A DNA stretch of 64,000 bases, taken from NCBI GenBank assembly GCA_002238415.1, contig MPMI01000022.1, forward strand, positions 31,901 through 95,900, in the 5' to 3' direction. The notes beneath the pieces were generated by a model that was given only the letters and a program-made list of their open reading frames with translations, made no database searches and was not told the DNA's origin. Below, one piece after another: positions 1 to 7,517 of this stretch; position 1 is the stretch's first letter, and every line of letters starts with the position of its first letter. A program made the translations under genes and the position numbers. Source of the stretch: Desulfurellaceae bacterium bin18 (GTDB lineage: Bacteria; Desulfobacterota; Binatia; Bin18).

Positions 1-61
1 CCACGCCAACATGCGCCTGATGCGGCACCTGCCCCTTCGAGAAATGAATCCAAGATTTCAT
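1..61 (-). CDS. N-terminus of homogentisate 1,2-dioxygenase-like protein (partial)
   Basis: Only the first 20 codons are inside the window; the gene runs off the left edge. The ATG at 59-61 (complement) sits behind a clear AAAGGAGGAG ribosome-binding site. The peptide begins MKSWIHFSKGQVPHQAHVGV, which resembles the start of bacterial homogentisate dioxygenases, where a KGxVxRQAHV pattern is typical. That family opens the aromatic ring of homogentisate in tyrosine and phenylacetate breakdown, but twenty residues are not enough to be certain. The next co-directional gene upstream is an LLM oxidoreductase. Confidence 0.5.
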   Translation of the reverse strand, partial: MKSWIHFSKGQVPHQAHVGV

Positions 62-223
62 TGCGTCTCCTCCTTTACAAAATGAATCCGTGAGCCGTGG
101 ACCTCGACAAAATTGGGCTCATAGGGAAAATCTGCGGAAATGGGTTGGGTTGCCATGAGATCTCTCGCCTCGTGGGTGACGCCCGCTCTATGCGGAGTTG
201 TGCGTTACATCTCGAGTCCGGTG

Positions 224-1252
224 CTACCGAATATGCGGCATCACCTCTTCGGCGAATCGTTGGACGGATTCGTCGAGGAGAGCCTGCGGCATCCCGCCTT
301 GGTCGAACATCGCGAGCTGAACGTCGAGGTCGAGTGCTTCGCAGACCCGATTCGTTTTGTCGATGACCTCATCGGCGCTCCCGCACATCGAAAAGGAACA
401 GATGTCTTCGAAGGTCGGCATTTTCGTGGGGAGCAAGTTGGGCCCGAAGTTGACCTCACCCCAAGGGACAAACACTTGCATCGCCCAGCCGAGGTAGCCC
501 ATCTGATGCGGCATCCAGCGACGGCGCGCTTCGTCCGAACTCGCAGCAATGTGCGCGTACGAGACGGCTCCCACCCGAGGCTGCGACCCGTGCACGGTCG
601 GCTTGAATTTCTCCCGGTAGCGATCGACCATAGGCTGAAAATCCTGGAGAGGCCTGACGACCGTGGGAAGCATCAGCGGCAGGCCGAGGGACGCAGCCCG
701 GTCGACCGAGATTTCGCTCGCGCTTCCGATCCAGACGGGTGGATGGGGTTTCTGCTCCGGGCGCGGCTGGGCCGTTACAGCCTGGAGCCCGCGACTGGGC
801 CAATCGGATTTGTCCTTCGCCCAGAATTCGAGGAGGGCCTCGACATGCTCCGTAAACAGCGCCTGGGACTGCTCGGGGTCGTACCCGAGATCCCGATACG
901 TGCGGCGGACGATGCCTCGCCCGACCACGACCTCGACGCGTCCATTGGAAATCGCATCGAGAGTGGCGTAATCCTCGGCGACTCGTAGCGGGTCGAGGCT
1001 TCCGATCAGCGTCACCCCCGTCGAGAGGCGAATTCTCTCGGTACGGGCAGCAACCGCAGCAAGCACGACTGGCGGTGCCGACAACACGTAGTCGCAGAGA
1101 TGGTGCTCGCCGACCGAGAAGAGGTCGAAACCCATCTCTTCGGCGCGCACACCCAGATCGACAATCTGACGGTGCCGCGCGGCGGGCGTGAGCTTCTTGC
1201 CAGTCGCCGGGTCAGGTAGAAGATCTCCAAGAGTGAGCAATCCAATGTCCAT
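224..1252 (-). CDS. LLM class flavin-dependent oxidoreductase
   Basis: 342 residues, luciferase-like monooxygenase (TIM-barrel) fold. Family signs are the N-terminal beta strand MDIGLLTLGD, the EEMGFDLFSVGEHH segment near 37-50, the TERIRLSTGVTLI strand near 70-82, and ISNGRVEVVVGRGIVRR around 102-117, the usual flavin-binding neighbourhood. These enzymes use FMNH2 or F420H2 to oxidise or reduce organic substrates; the substrate cannot be read from sequence. Start supported by GGAGGAAC just before the ATG. A perfect 16-bp palindrome lies 29 bp upstream, so control by a TetR-type repressor is plausible. It points toward the homogentisate-dioxygenase-like gene 162 bp downstream. Confidence 0.85.
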   Translation of the reverse strand: MDIGLLTLGDLLPDPATGKKLTPAARHRQIVDLGVRAEEMGFDLFSVGEHHLCDYVLSAPPVVLAAVAARTERIRLSTGVTLIGSLDPLRVAEDYATLDAISNGRVEVVVGRGIVRRTYRDLGYDPEQSQALFTEHVEALLEFWAKDKSDWPSRGLQAVTAQPRPEQKPHPPVWIGSASEISVDRAASLGLPLMLPTVVRPLQDFQPMVDRYREKFKPTVHGSQPRVGAVSYAHIAASSDEARRRWMPHQMGYLGWAMQVFVPWGEVNFGPNLLPTKMPTFEDICSFSMCGSADEVIDKTNRVCEALDLDVQLAMFDQGGMPQALLDESVQRFAEEVMPHIR

Positions 1253-1280
1253 GGAATGTTCCTCCGCAATAGAATATGTC

Positions 1281-1296
1281 TGTAACGATCGTTACA
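1281..1296. promoter_or_regulatory. Perfect 16-bp palindrome, probable repressor operator
   Basis: TGTAACGATCGTTACA is a perfect inverted repeat 29 bp before the start codon of the LLM oxidoreductase on the minus strand. Length and position match operators of TetR/AcrR repressors. No regulator gene is adjacent; the nearest TetR gene is at 7518-8168, and I see no copy of this palindrome near it. Confidence 0.55.
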
Positions 1297-1377
1297 CCAG
1301 ACCATGAATAGAAAGGGAAGTCAATGCTCTGGAGACCACGGGCGCCCGGGCAACTCTTCCACAATTCTTCCACAATC

Positions 1378-1415
1378 TGGACCAGCGGGCGCATTTGGAC
1401 AGAAACCTACGGTTT
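1378..1415 (+). repeat. 38-bp dispersed repeat, copy 1
   Basis: Starts TGGACCAGCGGGCGCATTT and ends CCTACGGTTT. An inverted copy with one mismatch lies at 7401-7438. Both copies are outside genes, next to catabolic genes and regulators. It may be the end of a degraded mobile element or a shared control element. Confidence 0.6.
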
Positions 1416-1655
1416 CGGCTAAGTGCTTGCAAAGGTGCTTGCAGAGCACTATTTCCTGGGGCTTTTGGGGGTGTTGAAATCAGAGGCGGAAAAGGCAAAT
1501 GATTTCAAGGCGCAAATTTGACAAATAACACCTTATCACCTTTAGAAGTTGTCAAGCATCGTCTGCCTCTCGGCGGTAGCGATTCTTCATGAGCTGGTTC
1601 CTCCTCAACTCGGTTGGAACCTAACCCACCCCTGGCCCGACTTATAGGGATAACG

Positions 1656-2138
1656 TCACATCGGCCCTCGCTCAACTGCTGGATAGCTATCGTTGTGAGG
1701 GCGTTTGCGCGCTTCGACATCTTTGAGCTCAAGCGGTTCTCCGCATTCGGAACACGCGATATAAGTCTGAAAATCGTGGCCACATTTCTTGTGGCGTCGG
1801 AGAATGGGTGGGCCTGCCTGATCCGAATAATATTTATCACCCCACGTAAGAAGTGTCGAAATTACGGGGAAAAGCTCCTTCCCCTTTTGCGTTAAGCGGT
1901 ACTCGAACCTAGGGGGCTTTTGCTCATACTGAGACTGCACCAATATTCCGTGCTCTTCCAGTAGCTTCAAACGTGATGTCAGCGTCGTTCGTGAGACCTT
2001 TAGTCGCTCCTGAAACTCTTCGAAGCGGCGTACGCCTAAAAAGCAATCGCTCAACAATGTGAGCGTCCAAGGGTCCCCTAAAACAGCCGAGGATCGTGCC
2101 ACCGAGCACTGTTGGTTACCGAGTTGATCTCGTTTCAT
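1656..2138 (-). CDS. HxlR-family winged-helix transcriptional regulator
   Basis: 160 residues. The N-terminal CSVARSSAVLGDPWTLTLL is the hallmark HxlR entry (Cys, then the xxxGDxWTLLIL helix), followed by the recognition helix region LKVSRTTLTSRLKLLEEHGI (about 46-65) and the wing around YEQKPPRFEYRLTQKGKEL. A C-terminal extension carries a CxxC pair (IACSECGEP), seen in some family members. HxlR proteins often sense aldehydes, quinones or oxidants through the N-terminal Cys. It is divergent from the molybdopterin oxidoreductase and has inverted repeats in the shared intergenic region, so it probably controls that gene and itself. Start has an AGAGG site. Confidence 0.85.
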   Translation of the reverse strand: MKRDQLGNQQCSVARSSAVLGDPWTLTLLSDCFLGVRRFEEFQERLKVSRTTLTSRLKLLEEHGILVQSQYEQKPPRFEYRLTQKGKELFPVISTLLTWGDKYYSDQAGPPILRRHKKCGHDFQTYIACSECGEPLELKDVEARKRPHNDSYPAVERGPM

Positions 2139-2206
2139 CTACTACCTCTGTATGTCCAATTTACCGTGGCGCTGCCACCTACTATGACAAGTTAGCACAA
2201 GCCTCT

Positions 2207-2252
2207 TTACTTAGTCCATAAGATGTACTAAGTAAGTCCAAATTACGGACTT
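2207..2252. promoter_or_regulatory. Nested inverted repeats between hxlR and molybdopterin gene
   Basis: TTACTTAG (2207-2214) and CTAAGTAA (2228-2235) form an 8-bp perfect inverted repeat with a 13-bp spacer. A second one, AAGTCC (2234-2239) and GGACTT (2247-2252), overlaps its right arm. The site lies between the divergent HxlR regulator and the molybdopterin oxidoreductase, where an HxlR dimer would be expected to bind. Confidence 0.5.
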
Positions 2253-2283
2253 GCAATTGTAGACCAAACAGTGAGGTTCCCGC

Positions 2284-4563
2284 ATGCCAGCACCAAGCAC
2301 ATTTGATCCGCAAGAAGTCGTAGATGCGCAGTACCAAGAACGGAAACCAAGGCCGGGTGTCACCACCAAACGGGCGATCTGCACAACATGTGATGTCATG
2401 TGTTCTGTCGTTACCGAATCCAAGAATGGGCGTGTTGTACGCGTTCGCTCGTCTGATAATCCGATTTTTCGGGACAACATTTGTATGAAAGGCATTGTTG
2501 CTCCCAAAGGTTTCGCTAATCCCAATCGGATCCTTCATCCACTCAAGCGTGTTGGCGAGCGCGGATCTGGCGAGTGGGAACAGGTCACCTGGGAAGATGC
2601 TTTTGCTGATATTGGCTCACGACTACAGGCAATCATCGCAGAGCATGGCCCTGAAGCTTGGGCGGTTTCAACGAGCCAATGGAATACAGGGACCGATCAC
2701 GGACTCGGTCGCCGGATCATGAACCATATCGGCTCCCCCAATTGGACGAGCGGCGTTGCATTGTGTGCTGGTAACACCGCTGCAATCAATCGCTATACAT
2801 ATGGCTGGTTCCCGGCCAGCGACTACGCCAAAACCAAGTGTATCGTCCTGCTGGGTCACAATCCGAGCCGGCACAGCTGGACCCCTGTGTATAACGCCAT
2901 CAGGCAAGCGCAGGCTCGGGGAGCCAAACTGATCGTGGCTGACCCGCGCCGCAGTTCTGGCGCCGAACGTGCAGACATCTGGTTGCCGCTCAAAGTGGGT
3001 AGTGACGCTGCACTGCTGTTTGGTTGGCTCAAAGTCATCATCGATGAAGAGCTGTATGACAAAGACTTCGTTGAAAACTGGACGATCGGCTTTGAGGAGC
3101 TGAGACAGCGAGTCGATGAGTATCCGCTCGAACGCGTTGCCAAGCTGACGGGGTGCGATCCAGAGATGATTGCCAAGGCAGCGCGCATGTACGCGACAGA
3201 AGGGCCATCCATTATTCCGTGGACGCCGATCACGGATATGCAGCGCAATTCGACGTCCGCCATTCGGCTGCAGTGTATCTTGAGATCCATTTGCGGATAC
3301 CTGGATGTGCCTGGTGGTGAGACTCTACAGGGCTTTCCACCCGATTTGATTAACGAGTCGTTAATTGAGATGCACCATGTTTTGTCTGACGAGCAAAAAG
3401 CGAAACAGCTCGGGTCAGATAAACACCCGGCCTTTACCTATCGCGGGCAGGAACGCTTTCGCGCACCAACAAAAAAAGTCTATGGTCAAGAGTACGCAAA
3501 TATCGTGATGGGCTGTTATCTGACACCGCCGTCGGCGTTGTTTCGCGCGATGGCTGGTGAGGGTGCATATCCGGTGAAAGCTTTTTTCTTCCTCGGAAAC
3601 AATCCGATGATGAGCTATCCGAATATGAAGCTCATCATCAAAGCGATGATGAACCAGGACCTTATCGTCGCACATGAGCAGTTCATGACCCCGTCCGCGC
3701 AACTTGCGGATTATGTATTACCCGCTGACAGCTGGCTGGAACGGCCGTTCCTCCTGGATCATTTCGGCGCGGCTTCATTGATTCGAATCTCCGAGAAGTC
3801 CATGGAACCACCAGGCGAATGCCGCTCAACCTTTGAATTCTGGAAAGGGCTTGCGGGCGCGCTTGATCGCCAGGAAATTGTTCCCTGGGACACGTTGGAA
3901 GACTTCTATGATTATCGCCTGGAGAAGCTGGGGGTATCCTGGGAGGAATTTGCGGCGACCGCCGACGTTTATTTCGCCCCACCGGAGTTTCTCAAGTATC
4001 GCAAAACAGGTTTTGCGACGCCCACCGGAAAGGTTGAACTAAGGTCGTCATCACTCGAGGAGCTTGGATTTGATCCACTGCCGTACTTCCGCGAAGACCC
4101 TCCGGTCGATCCAGACTACCCGTTAAAGCTATTCACAGGCGTGCGTGAAGACGGTTTCTTTCAGACGGGTCATCGTCACATCGAAGAAATGCGCAAGCGT
4201 CATCCCGAGCCTCTAGCGTTTGTAAGCCCGGGAACGGCTCGACAGCTCATGATTAAAGAAGGTGAATGGATCGAAGTTGAGAATGAGCTTGCAAAAATTT
4301 CGATGAAAGTGGCAATCAAAGACGCCATGCCGGATGGGTTAGTGAGAATTCCACACGGTTGGTGGAAACCAGAAATGAAACAAGGCGCGGGACATCTTTC
4401 GGGAGCACTGGAATATGCCGACGCGCAACTCTGTAGAGACGATGAAGACTTTTTAGATCAGGAACAGGGTATACCGCACCTCAAAGGTGTGCCCTGCCGG
4501 ATCAATAAGGTTACACAAGACGGAGCGAGCGCTGAGACTGTTGCTGAAGTCGAGTACGCGTGA
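2284..4563 (+). CDS. Molybdopterin-dependent oxidoreductase (DMSO reductase superfamily)
   Basis: 759 residues. The N-terminal Mo4Fe4S motif is complete: C33, C36, C40 and C67. C161 in LCAGN is the probable Mo ligand, as in polysulfide/thiosulfate-reductase-like and acetylene-hydratase-like members. The central bis-MGD binding region follows (LLGHNPSRHSW, ADPRRS, FFLGNNPMMSYPN) and a C-terminal molydopterin dinucleotide-binding domain begins near 600. There is no twin-arginine signal, so it should be cytoplasmic. No iron-sulfur or membrane-anchor subunit is adjacent, so it may act alone or with an unlinked partner. Transcribed divergently from an HxlR regulator; GAGG lies before the ATG. Substrate unknown. 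Confidence 0.88.
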   Translation: MPAPSTFDPQEVVDAQYQERKPRPGVTTKRAICTTCDVMCSVVTESKNGRVVRVRSSDNPIFRDNICMKGIVAPKGFANPNRILHPLKRVGERGSGEWEQVTWEDAFADIGSRLQAIIAEHGPEAWAVSTSQWNTGTDHGLGRRIMNHIGSPNWTSGVALCAGNTAAINRYTYGWFPASDYAKTKCIVLLGHNPSRHSWTPVYNAIRQAQARGAKLIVADPRRSSGAERADIWLPLKVGSDAALLFGWLKVIIDEELYDKDFVENWTIGFEELRQRVDEYPLERVAKLTGCDPEMIAKAARMYATEGPSIIPWTPITDMQRNSTSAIRLQCILRSICGYLDVPGGETLQGFPPDLINESLIEMHHVLSDEQKAKQLGSDKHPAFTYRGQERFRAPTKKVYGQEYANIVMGCYLTPPSALFRAMAGEGAYPVKAFFFLGNNPMMSYPNMKLIIKAMMNQDLIVAHEQFMTPSAQLADYVLPADSWLERPFLLDHFGAASLIRISEKSMEPPGECRSTFEFWKGLAGALDRQEIVPWDTLEDFYDYRLEKLGVSWEEFAATADVYFAPPEFLKYRKTGFATPTGKVELRSSSLEELGFDPLPYFREDPPVDPDYPLKLFTGVREDGFFQTGHRHIEEMRKRHPEPLAFVSPGTARQLMIKEGEWIEVENELAKISMKVAIKDAMPDGLVRIPHGWWKPEMKQGAGHLSGALEYADAQLCRDDEDFLDQEQGIPHLKGVPCRINKVTQDGASAETVAEVEYA

Positions 4564-4796
4564 TGAGTGCACGTGAACGTGAAATAAGAAAGCAGGCGCG
4601 GTCTGCCAAACTTATAGCCATCATGGCTGGCAAGTCTTCTCGAAATAGGAGCTTATCCGACAAGATTTGTCGCTTCTTGGTAAACCGAGCGACGGCGGTG
4701 AAGCCGGAAGATGATTTCATGCGCGACCCGCTTATCGACAATGATGTGGGATTCGACCCTGACGAACTCGATCGCTTTCAGCGCGGGGAAAAATGA
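4563..4796 (+). CDS. Small unknown protein translationally coupled to molybdopterin oxidoreductase
   Basis: 77 residues from the ATG at 4563, which overlaps the stop of the upstream gene (TGATG), so the two are probably coupled. A GTG at 4560 is a possible earlier start. The N-terminus is basic (REREIRKQARSAK) and the C-terminus acidic (VGFDPDELDRFQRG). I do not recognise the family. Its position suggests an assembly or partner protein for the molybdoenzyme; that is inference. The last codons lie in the first unit of a 52-bp tandem duplication, which set or moved the stop codon. Confidence 0.55.
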   Translation: MSAREREIRKQARSAKLIAIMAGKSSRNRSLSDKICRFLVNRATAVKPEDDFMRDPLIDNDVGFDPDELDRFQRGEK

Positions 4797-4842
4797 TGTG
4801 GGATTCGACCCTGACGAACTCGATCGCTTTCAGCGCGGGAAA
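4740..4842 (+). repeat. 52-bp tandem duplication over the end of a small gene
   Basis: The unit starting AATGATGTGGGATTCG occurs at 4740-4791 and again at 4792-4842. The two are identical apart from one fewer G in the run near the end of the second copy. The stop codon of the upstream small gene is at the junction, so the second copy is an untranslated echo of the C-terminus. Confidence 0.9.
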
Positions 4843-4846
4843 ACGA

Positions 4847-4869
4847 GCTGAGACTTTTCAAGTCTCAGC
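4847..4869 (+). terminator. Hairpin after molybdopterin operon
   Basis: GCTGAGACTT (4847-4856), a 3-nt loop and AAGTCTCAGC (4860-4869) make a perfect 10-bp stem, followed by CGACCTTTT. The T run is short and slightly displaced, so termination strength is uncertain. Confidence 0.55.
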
Positions 4870-4994
4870 CGACCTTTTGGCGTGTCGACATAGAAGAATG
4901 GACCGAAACCAGATCGCGCCGCAGGTCTCCTCATTGTCTCAAACTGGGGCGCCTGAGCACTTGGTGTAGTATTCCGGAGGCTCTTATGTATGAG

Positions 4995-5102
4995 TCAGGC
5001 AGCCATCGCTTGACGATTCTGTTGCTCGTAGTAGGCGGCCTCGAACTCGGCCACGGGACGCCATCGGCGGTCAGCAGTCCGCAGCGTGGTAAGGTCAGGC
5101 AC
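4995..5102 (-). pseudogene. C-terminal remnant of an IS3-type transposase
   Basis: Read on the minus strand, codons from about 5102 down to a TGA at 4995-4997 give a tail ending RRWRPVAEFEAAYYEQQNRQ plus four residues. An RPxAEFEAxYY ending is typical of IS3-family OrfB (rve integrase) transposases. The catalytic core is missing and I see no intact element ends, so this is a relic. It lies directly upstream of the glutathione-transferase-like gene. Confidence 0.45.
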
Positions 5103-5131
5103 ATTCATTGCGGATTCATCAGGAGTTGACG

Positions 5132-6154
5132 GTGTCGGAGTCACTATTGGCTGTGCGCGGGTCGCCGGGTTCACCCTATACTCGCAAGATGTTGGCGCTG
5201 CTGCGGTTTCGCCGGATACCCTATCGTTATATCCAGTGTGGAATGGGCGACGCCGGGTTGCCGCAACCCAAGGTCCAGCTGGTACCGGTGTTCTACTTCG
5301 AGAACGATGCCGGTGAGCTGGATGCGGAGGTCGACAGCACGCCGATCATACGGCGGCTCGAAGACGAGTACGGCGACCGTTCGGTGATTCCAACGGATCC
5401 GGCCTCGGCGTTCCTCAACTATCTCGTCGAAGACTACGGCGATGAGTGGTTGACCAAGGCCATGTTTCATTACCGTTGGTACTACGAAGCGGATATCGAC
5501 ATGGCGGGGTCCGTGCTGCCGCATTACGACGATGTGACTCAGGACGACGAGACCATCGCCCAACTGAAAAAAATCTTCTCGGAGCGGCAGATCTCGCGCT
5601 TGTACGTGGTTGGATCCAACGACACCACCGCATCGGTCATCGAGGACAGTTACAAACGGTTCCTCGACTGTCTCAACGAGCACTTGAAAACCTATCCGTT
5701 CATCATGGGGCATCGCCCCGGATCGGCGGACTTCGCCTGCTTCGGGCAGCTCACCCAGCTCGTGCAGTTCGATCCGACACCAGCCGGCATCGCCGCAGCG
5801 GGCTTTCCCAGGGTGCACGCCTGGGTCAGTAAGATGGAGGACTTATCGGGTCTCGAGGTCACGGACGACGCCTTCATCGACCCGGACGATATGCCATCTA
5901 CACTCAAGGTATTGTTCAGTGAAATCGGGCGCACCTACGTGCCGGTGATGCTGGCCAACAGTGCGGCGATTGATCAAGGAACGGACAAGGTAGAAGCGAC
6001 GGTGGAGGGTAAACCCTGGGTGCAGGAGCCGTTCCCTTATCAAGGTAAATGCCTCCAGTGGTTGCGGATCGAGTACACACAGCTTGCCGAGAAAGATAGA
6101 GGCCGCGTGGACGCGGTATTGGCTGGCACCGGTTGTGAGGCGCTGCTCGCATAG
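5132..6154 (+). CDS. Glutathione S-transferase family protein
   Basis: About 340 residues, starting at GTG 5132 after an AGGAG site at about 5121-5125; a TTG at 5108 has no such site. The N-terminal thioredoxin-fold segment reads LLAVRGSPGSPYTRKMLALL, then RIPYRYIQ, the cis-Pro region KVQLVPVFYF and the DSTPIIRRLEDEY glutathione-contact motif. An all-helical C-terminal domain with SADFACFGQLTQL follows. At 340 residues it is longer than a typical GST (about 210-230), like large uncharacterised GST-like proteins found in oligotrophs. It may conjugate or dehalogenate xenobiotics; the next gene is a haloalkane dehalogenase 50 bp downstream, which supports a detoxification role. Confidence 0.8.
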   Translation: MSESLLAVRGSPGSPYTRKMLALLRFRRIPYRYIQCGMGDAGLPQPKVQLVPVFYFENDAGELDAEVDSTPIIRRLEDEYGDRSVIPTDPASAFLNYLVEDYGDEWLTKAMFHYRWYYEADIDMAGSVLPHYDDVTQDDETIAQLKKIFSERQISRLYVVGSNDTTASVIEDSYKRFLDCLNEHLKTYPFIMGHRPGSADFACFGQLTQLVQFDPTPAGIAAAGFPRVHAWVSKMEDLSGLEVTDDAFIDPDDMPSTLKVLFSEIGRTYVPVMLANSAAIDQGTDKVEATVEGKPWVQEPFPYQGKCLQWLRIEYTQLAEKDRGRVDAVLAGTGCEALLA

Positions 6155-6205
6155 AACGGTAGGGGCGAATTGATCCCGCTCGCATGATCGACACAGGAGA
6201 ACCAC

Positions 6206-7129
6206 ATGATTGCCGCGAACGAAACCTTCAACGGGACCTTTCCGTTTGCACCACATTTTACAACCAAGCCTGGCTTTCGGATGCATTATGTAGATGAAGG
6301 ACCGGGCGACCCGATTGTTTGTCTGCATGGCGAACCAACCTGGGGATATTTATACCGCAAATTCATTCCGCCCCTCTCCGCCACTCATCGCGTCATTGTC
6401 CCTGATCACATGGGCTTTGGAAAAAGTGAAACACCGCAAGATCGGGAATATACCTACCTCACCCATGTGGCGAATCTTGAAGCCCTGCTCAATGACGAGT
6501 TAGACGTTCAGAATCTGACCTTGGTCCTTCAGGACTGGGGCGGCTTGATTGGCGGGGCGTACGCGCTGCGTAATCCTGAGCGGGTGAAACGTCTCTTTGT
6601 CATGAACACAATCCTGCCCATTTATGCTCCGGGCACCGAAGAGCGCATGGCCAATATGTTTGAGAATTCACGCTGGTTTAATTGGATCGGAGCCGCCATG
6701 GCCGATGGCTCCTTGGAACATGTCCTCGGTAGTCTACGGGTGACGATGCTGAGCATGATGAAGCTGATTGGGTTCGAGAACTTGGCGCAGGTGGATGACA
6801 CCTGGGTAGCGGCCTACAGTGCCCCCTTTGCAACCCGCGAAGAGTGCAAGGGTGCGATCGAGTTTCCGCTTGATGTGATTACTGGGCGGGCCAAACTGTT
6901 TGAAGTCGGCACGCCGGAGACTATAGCCGCCGTCAAACAGAAGCCCATCATGCTGGCCGTTGGGATGCAGGACAAGGCGGGCGACCCACGCCTCGGCATC
7001 GCTCAGTTCAAGGCCCAGTTCCCGGATGCACCCGTCGTGGAGCTGGAACATGCTGGCCACTTTGTACAGGAAGACGCGCCCGAGACCGCGGTCGCGCTGA
7101 TCCAGCAGTTTATTCATTCTACGAGTTAA
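6206..7129 (+). CDS. Haloalkane dehalogenase-like alpha/beta hydrolase
   Basis: 307 residues. HGEPTW at 41-46 supplies the oxyanion-hole region typical of haloalkane dehalogenases, with the nucleophile D110 in LQDWGG (W111 is the usual halide-stabilising Trp), a likely acid D256 in GMQD and the catalytic base H285 in AGHF. A helical cap domain lies between about 130 and 225. These enzymes hydrolyse carbon-halogen bonds to alcohol plus halide without cofactor. AGGAG precedes the ATG. It follows the GST-like gene, and the two may form a halogenated-compound detoxification unit. The combination HGEPTW plus QDWGG separates it from epoxide hydrolases, but substrate range is unknown. Confidence 0.82.
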   Translation: MIAANETFNGTFPFAPHFTTKPGFRMHYVDEGPGDPIVCLHGEPTWGYLYRKFIPPLSATHRVIVPDHMGFGKSETPQDREYTYLTHVANLEALLNDELDVQNLTLVLQDWGGLIGGAYALRNPERVKRLFVMNTILPIYAPGTEERMANMFENSRWFNWIGAAMADGSLEHVLGSLRVTMLSMMKLIGFENLAQVDDTWVAAYSAPFATREECKGAIEFPLDVITGRAKLFEVGTPETIAAVKQKPIMLAVGMQDKAGDPRLGIAQFKAQFPDAPVVELEHAGHFVQEDAPETAVALIQQFIHSTS

Positions 7130-7517
7130 GTCGAAGCTGGTGTCCGAAGAAAGACATCGTCCCGTTCAGGGGGGGGGAGCGGGCCGCACTTTTCCTTCTG
7201 ACGCAGGTATCGGCATGGTATTTCCTCCCTCTTCTTGGACGTAGCGGTACGGTGCATAACAAAAATATCAGAGTAGGACCAGTGATGGCCGTTCCAGCCC
7301 GTGCAACGCTATACCTACAGCACGTACTTCCGCCGAGTTTGACAGATACGACCTTATCGGACACAAAAGCGGCGCTTGTAGTGAGCGCCTTGTCTACTCA
7401 AAACCGTAGGTTTCTGTTCAAATGCGCCCGCTGGTCCAATCTGACCTGGCACCGCCTGTGCTCGCGTTGGGACTAGCTGAGCTTCCGACACCAAGCGGCT
7501 CCGGGGAATCCCGAGGA
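7130..7517. other. Gene-free stretch with second dispersed-repeat copy
   Basis: 388 bp between the convergent dehalogenase and TetR genes. It contains a run of nine G around 7170-7178, an imperfect hairpin (GGCGCTTGTAGTGAGCGCC at about 7373-7391) that could terminate either gene, and the inverted copy of the 38-bp dispersed repeat at 7401-7438. No convincing gene is visible. Confidence 0.5.
7401..7438 (-). repeat. 38-bp dispersed repeat, copy 2 (inverted)
   Basis: AAACCGTAGGTTTCTGTTCA and the following 18 bases are the reverse complement of 1378-1415 with a single mismatch. The copies are about 6 kb apart in opposite orientation and bracket the molybdopterin, GST and dehalogenase genes. Confidence 0.6.

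Larger units (their letters stand above)
1253..1655. other. Gene-free stretch with operator and dispersed repeat
   Basis: This 403-bp gap holds the palindromic operator at 1281-1296, the short direct repeat CTTCCACAAT around 1357-1376, and one copy of a 38-bp dispersed repeat at 1378-1415. The rest shows no convincing coding sequence; apparent minus-strand reading through 1505-1840 is antisense-frame noise over the HxlR gene. Confidence 0.5.

Noticed and set aside
140..988. Long plus-strand open frame opposite the first LLM oxidoreductase gene
   Set aside because: It is antisense to a well-supported gene, has a low-complexity Arg/Pro-rich product and no ribosome-binding site.
7165..7180. Run of nine G as a possible G-quadruplex
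   Set aside because: A single G run cannot form an intramolecular quadruplex and no other runs lie close by.
7252..7476. 74-codon plus-strand frame between dehalogenase and TetR
   Set aside because: Spans the dispersed repeat, has no ribosome-binding site and a non-protein-like composition.
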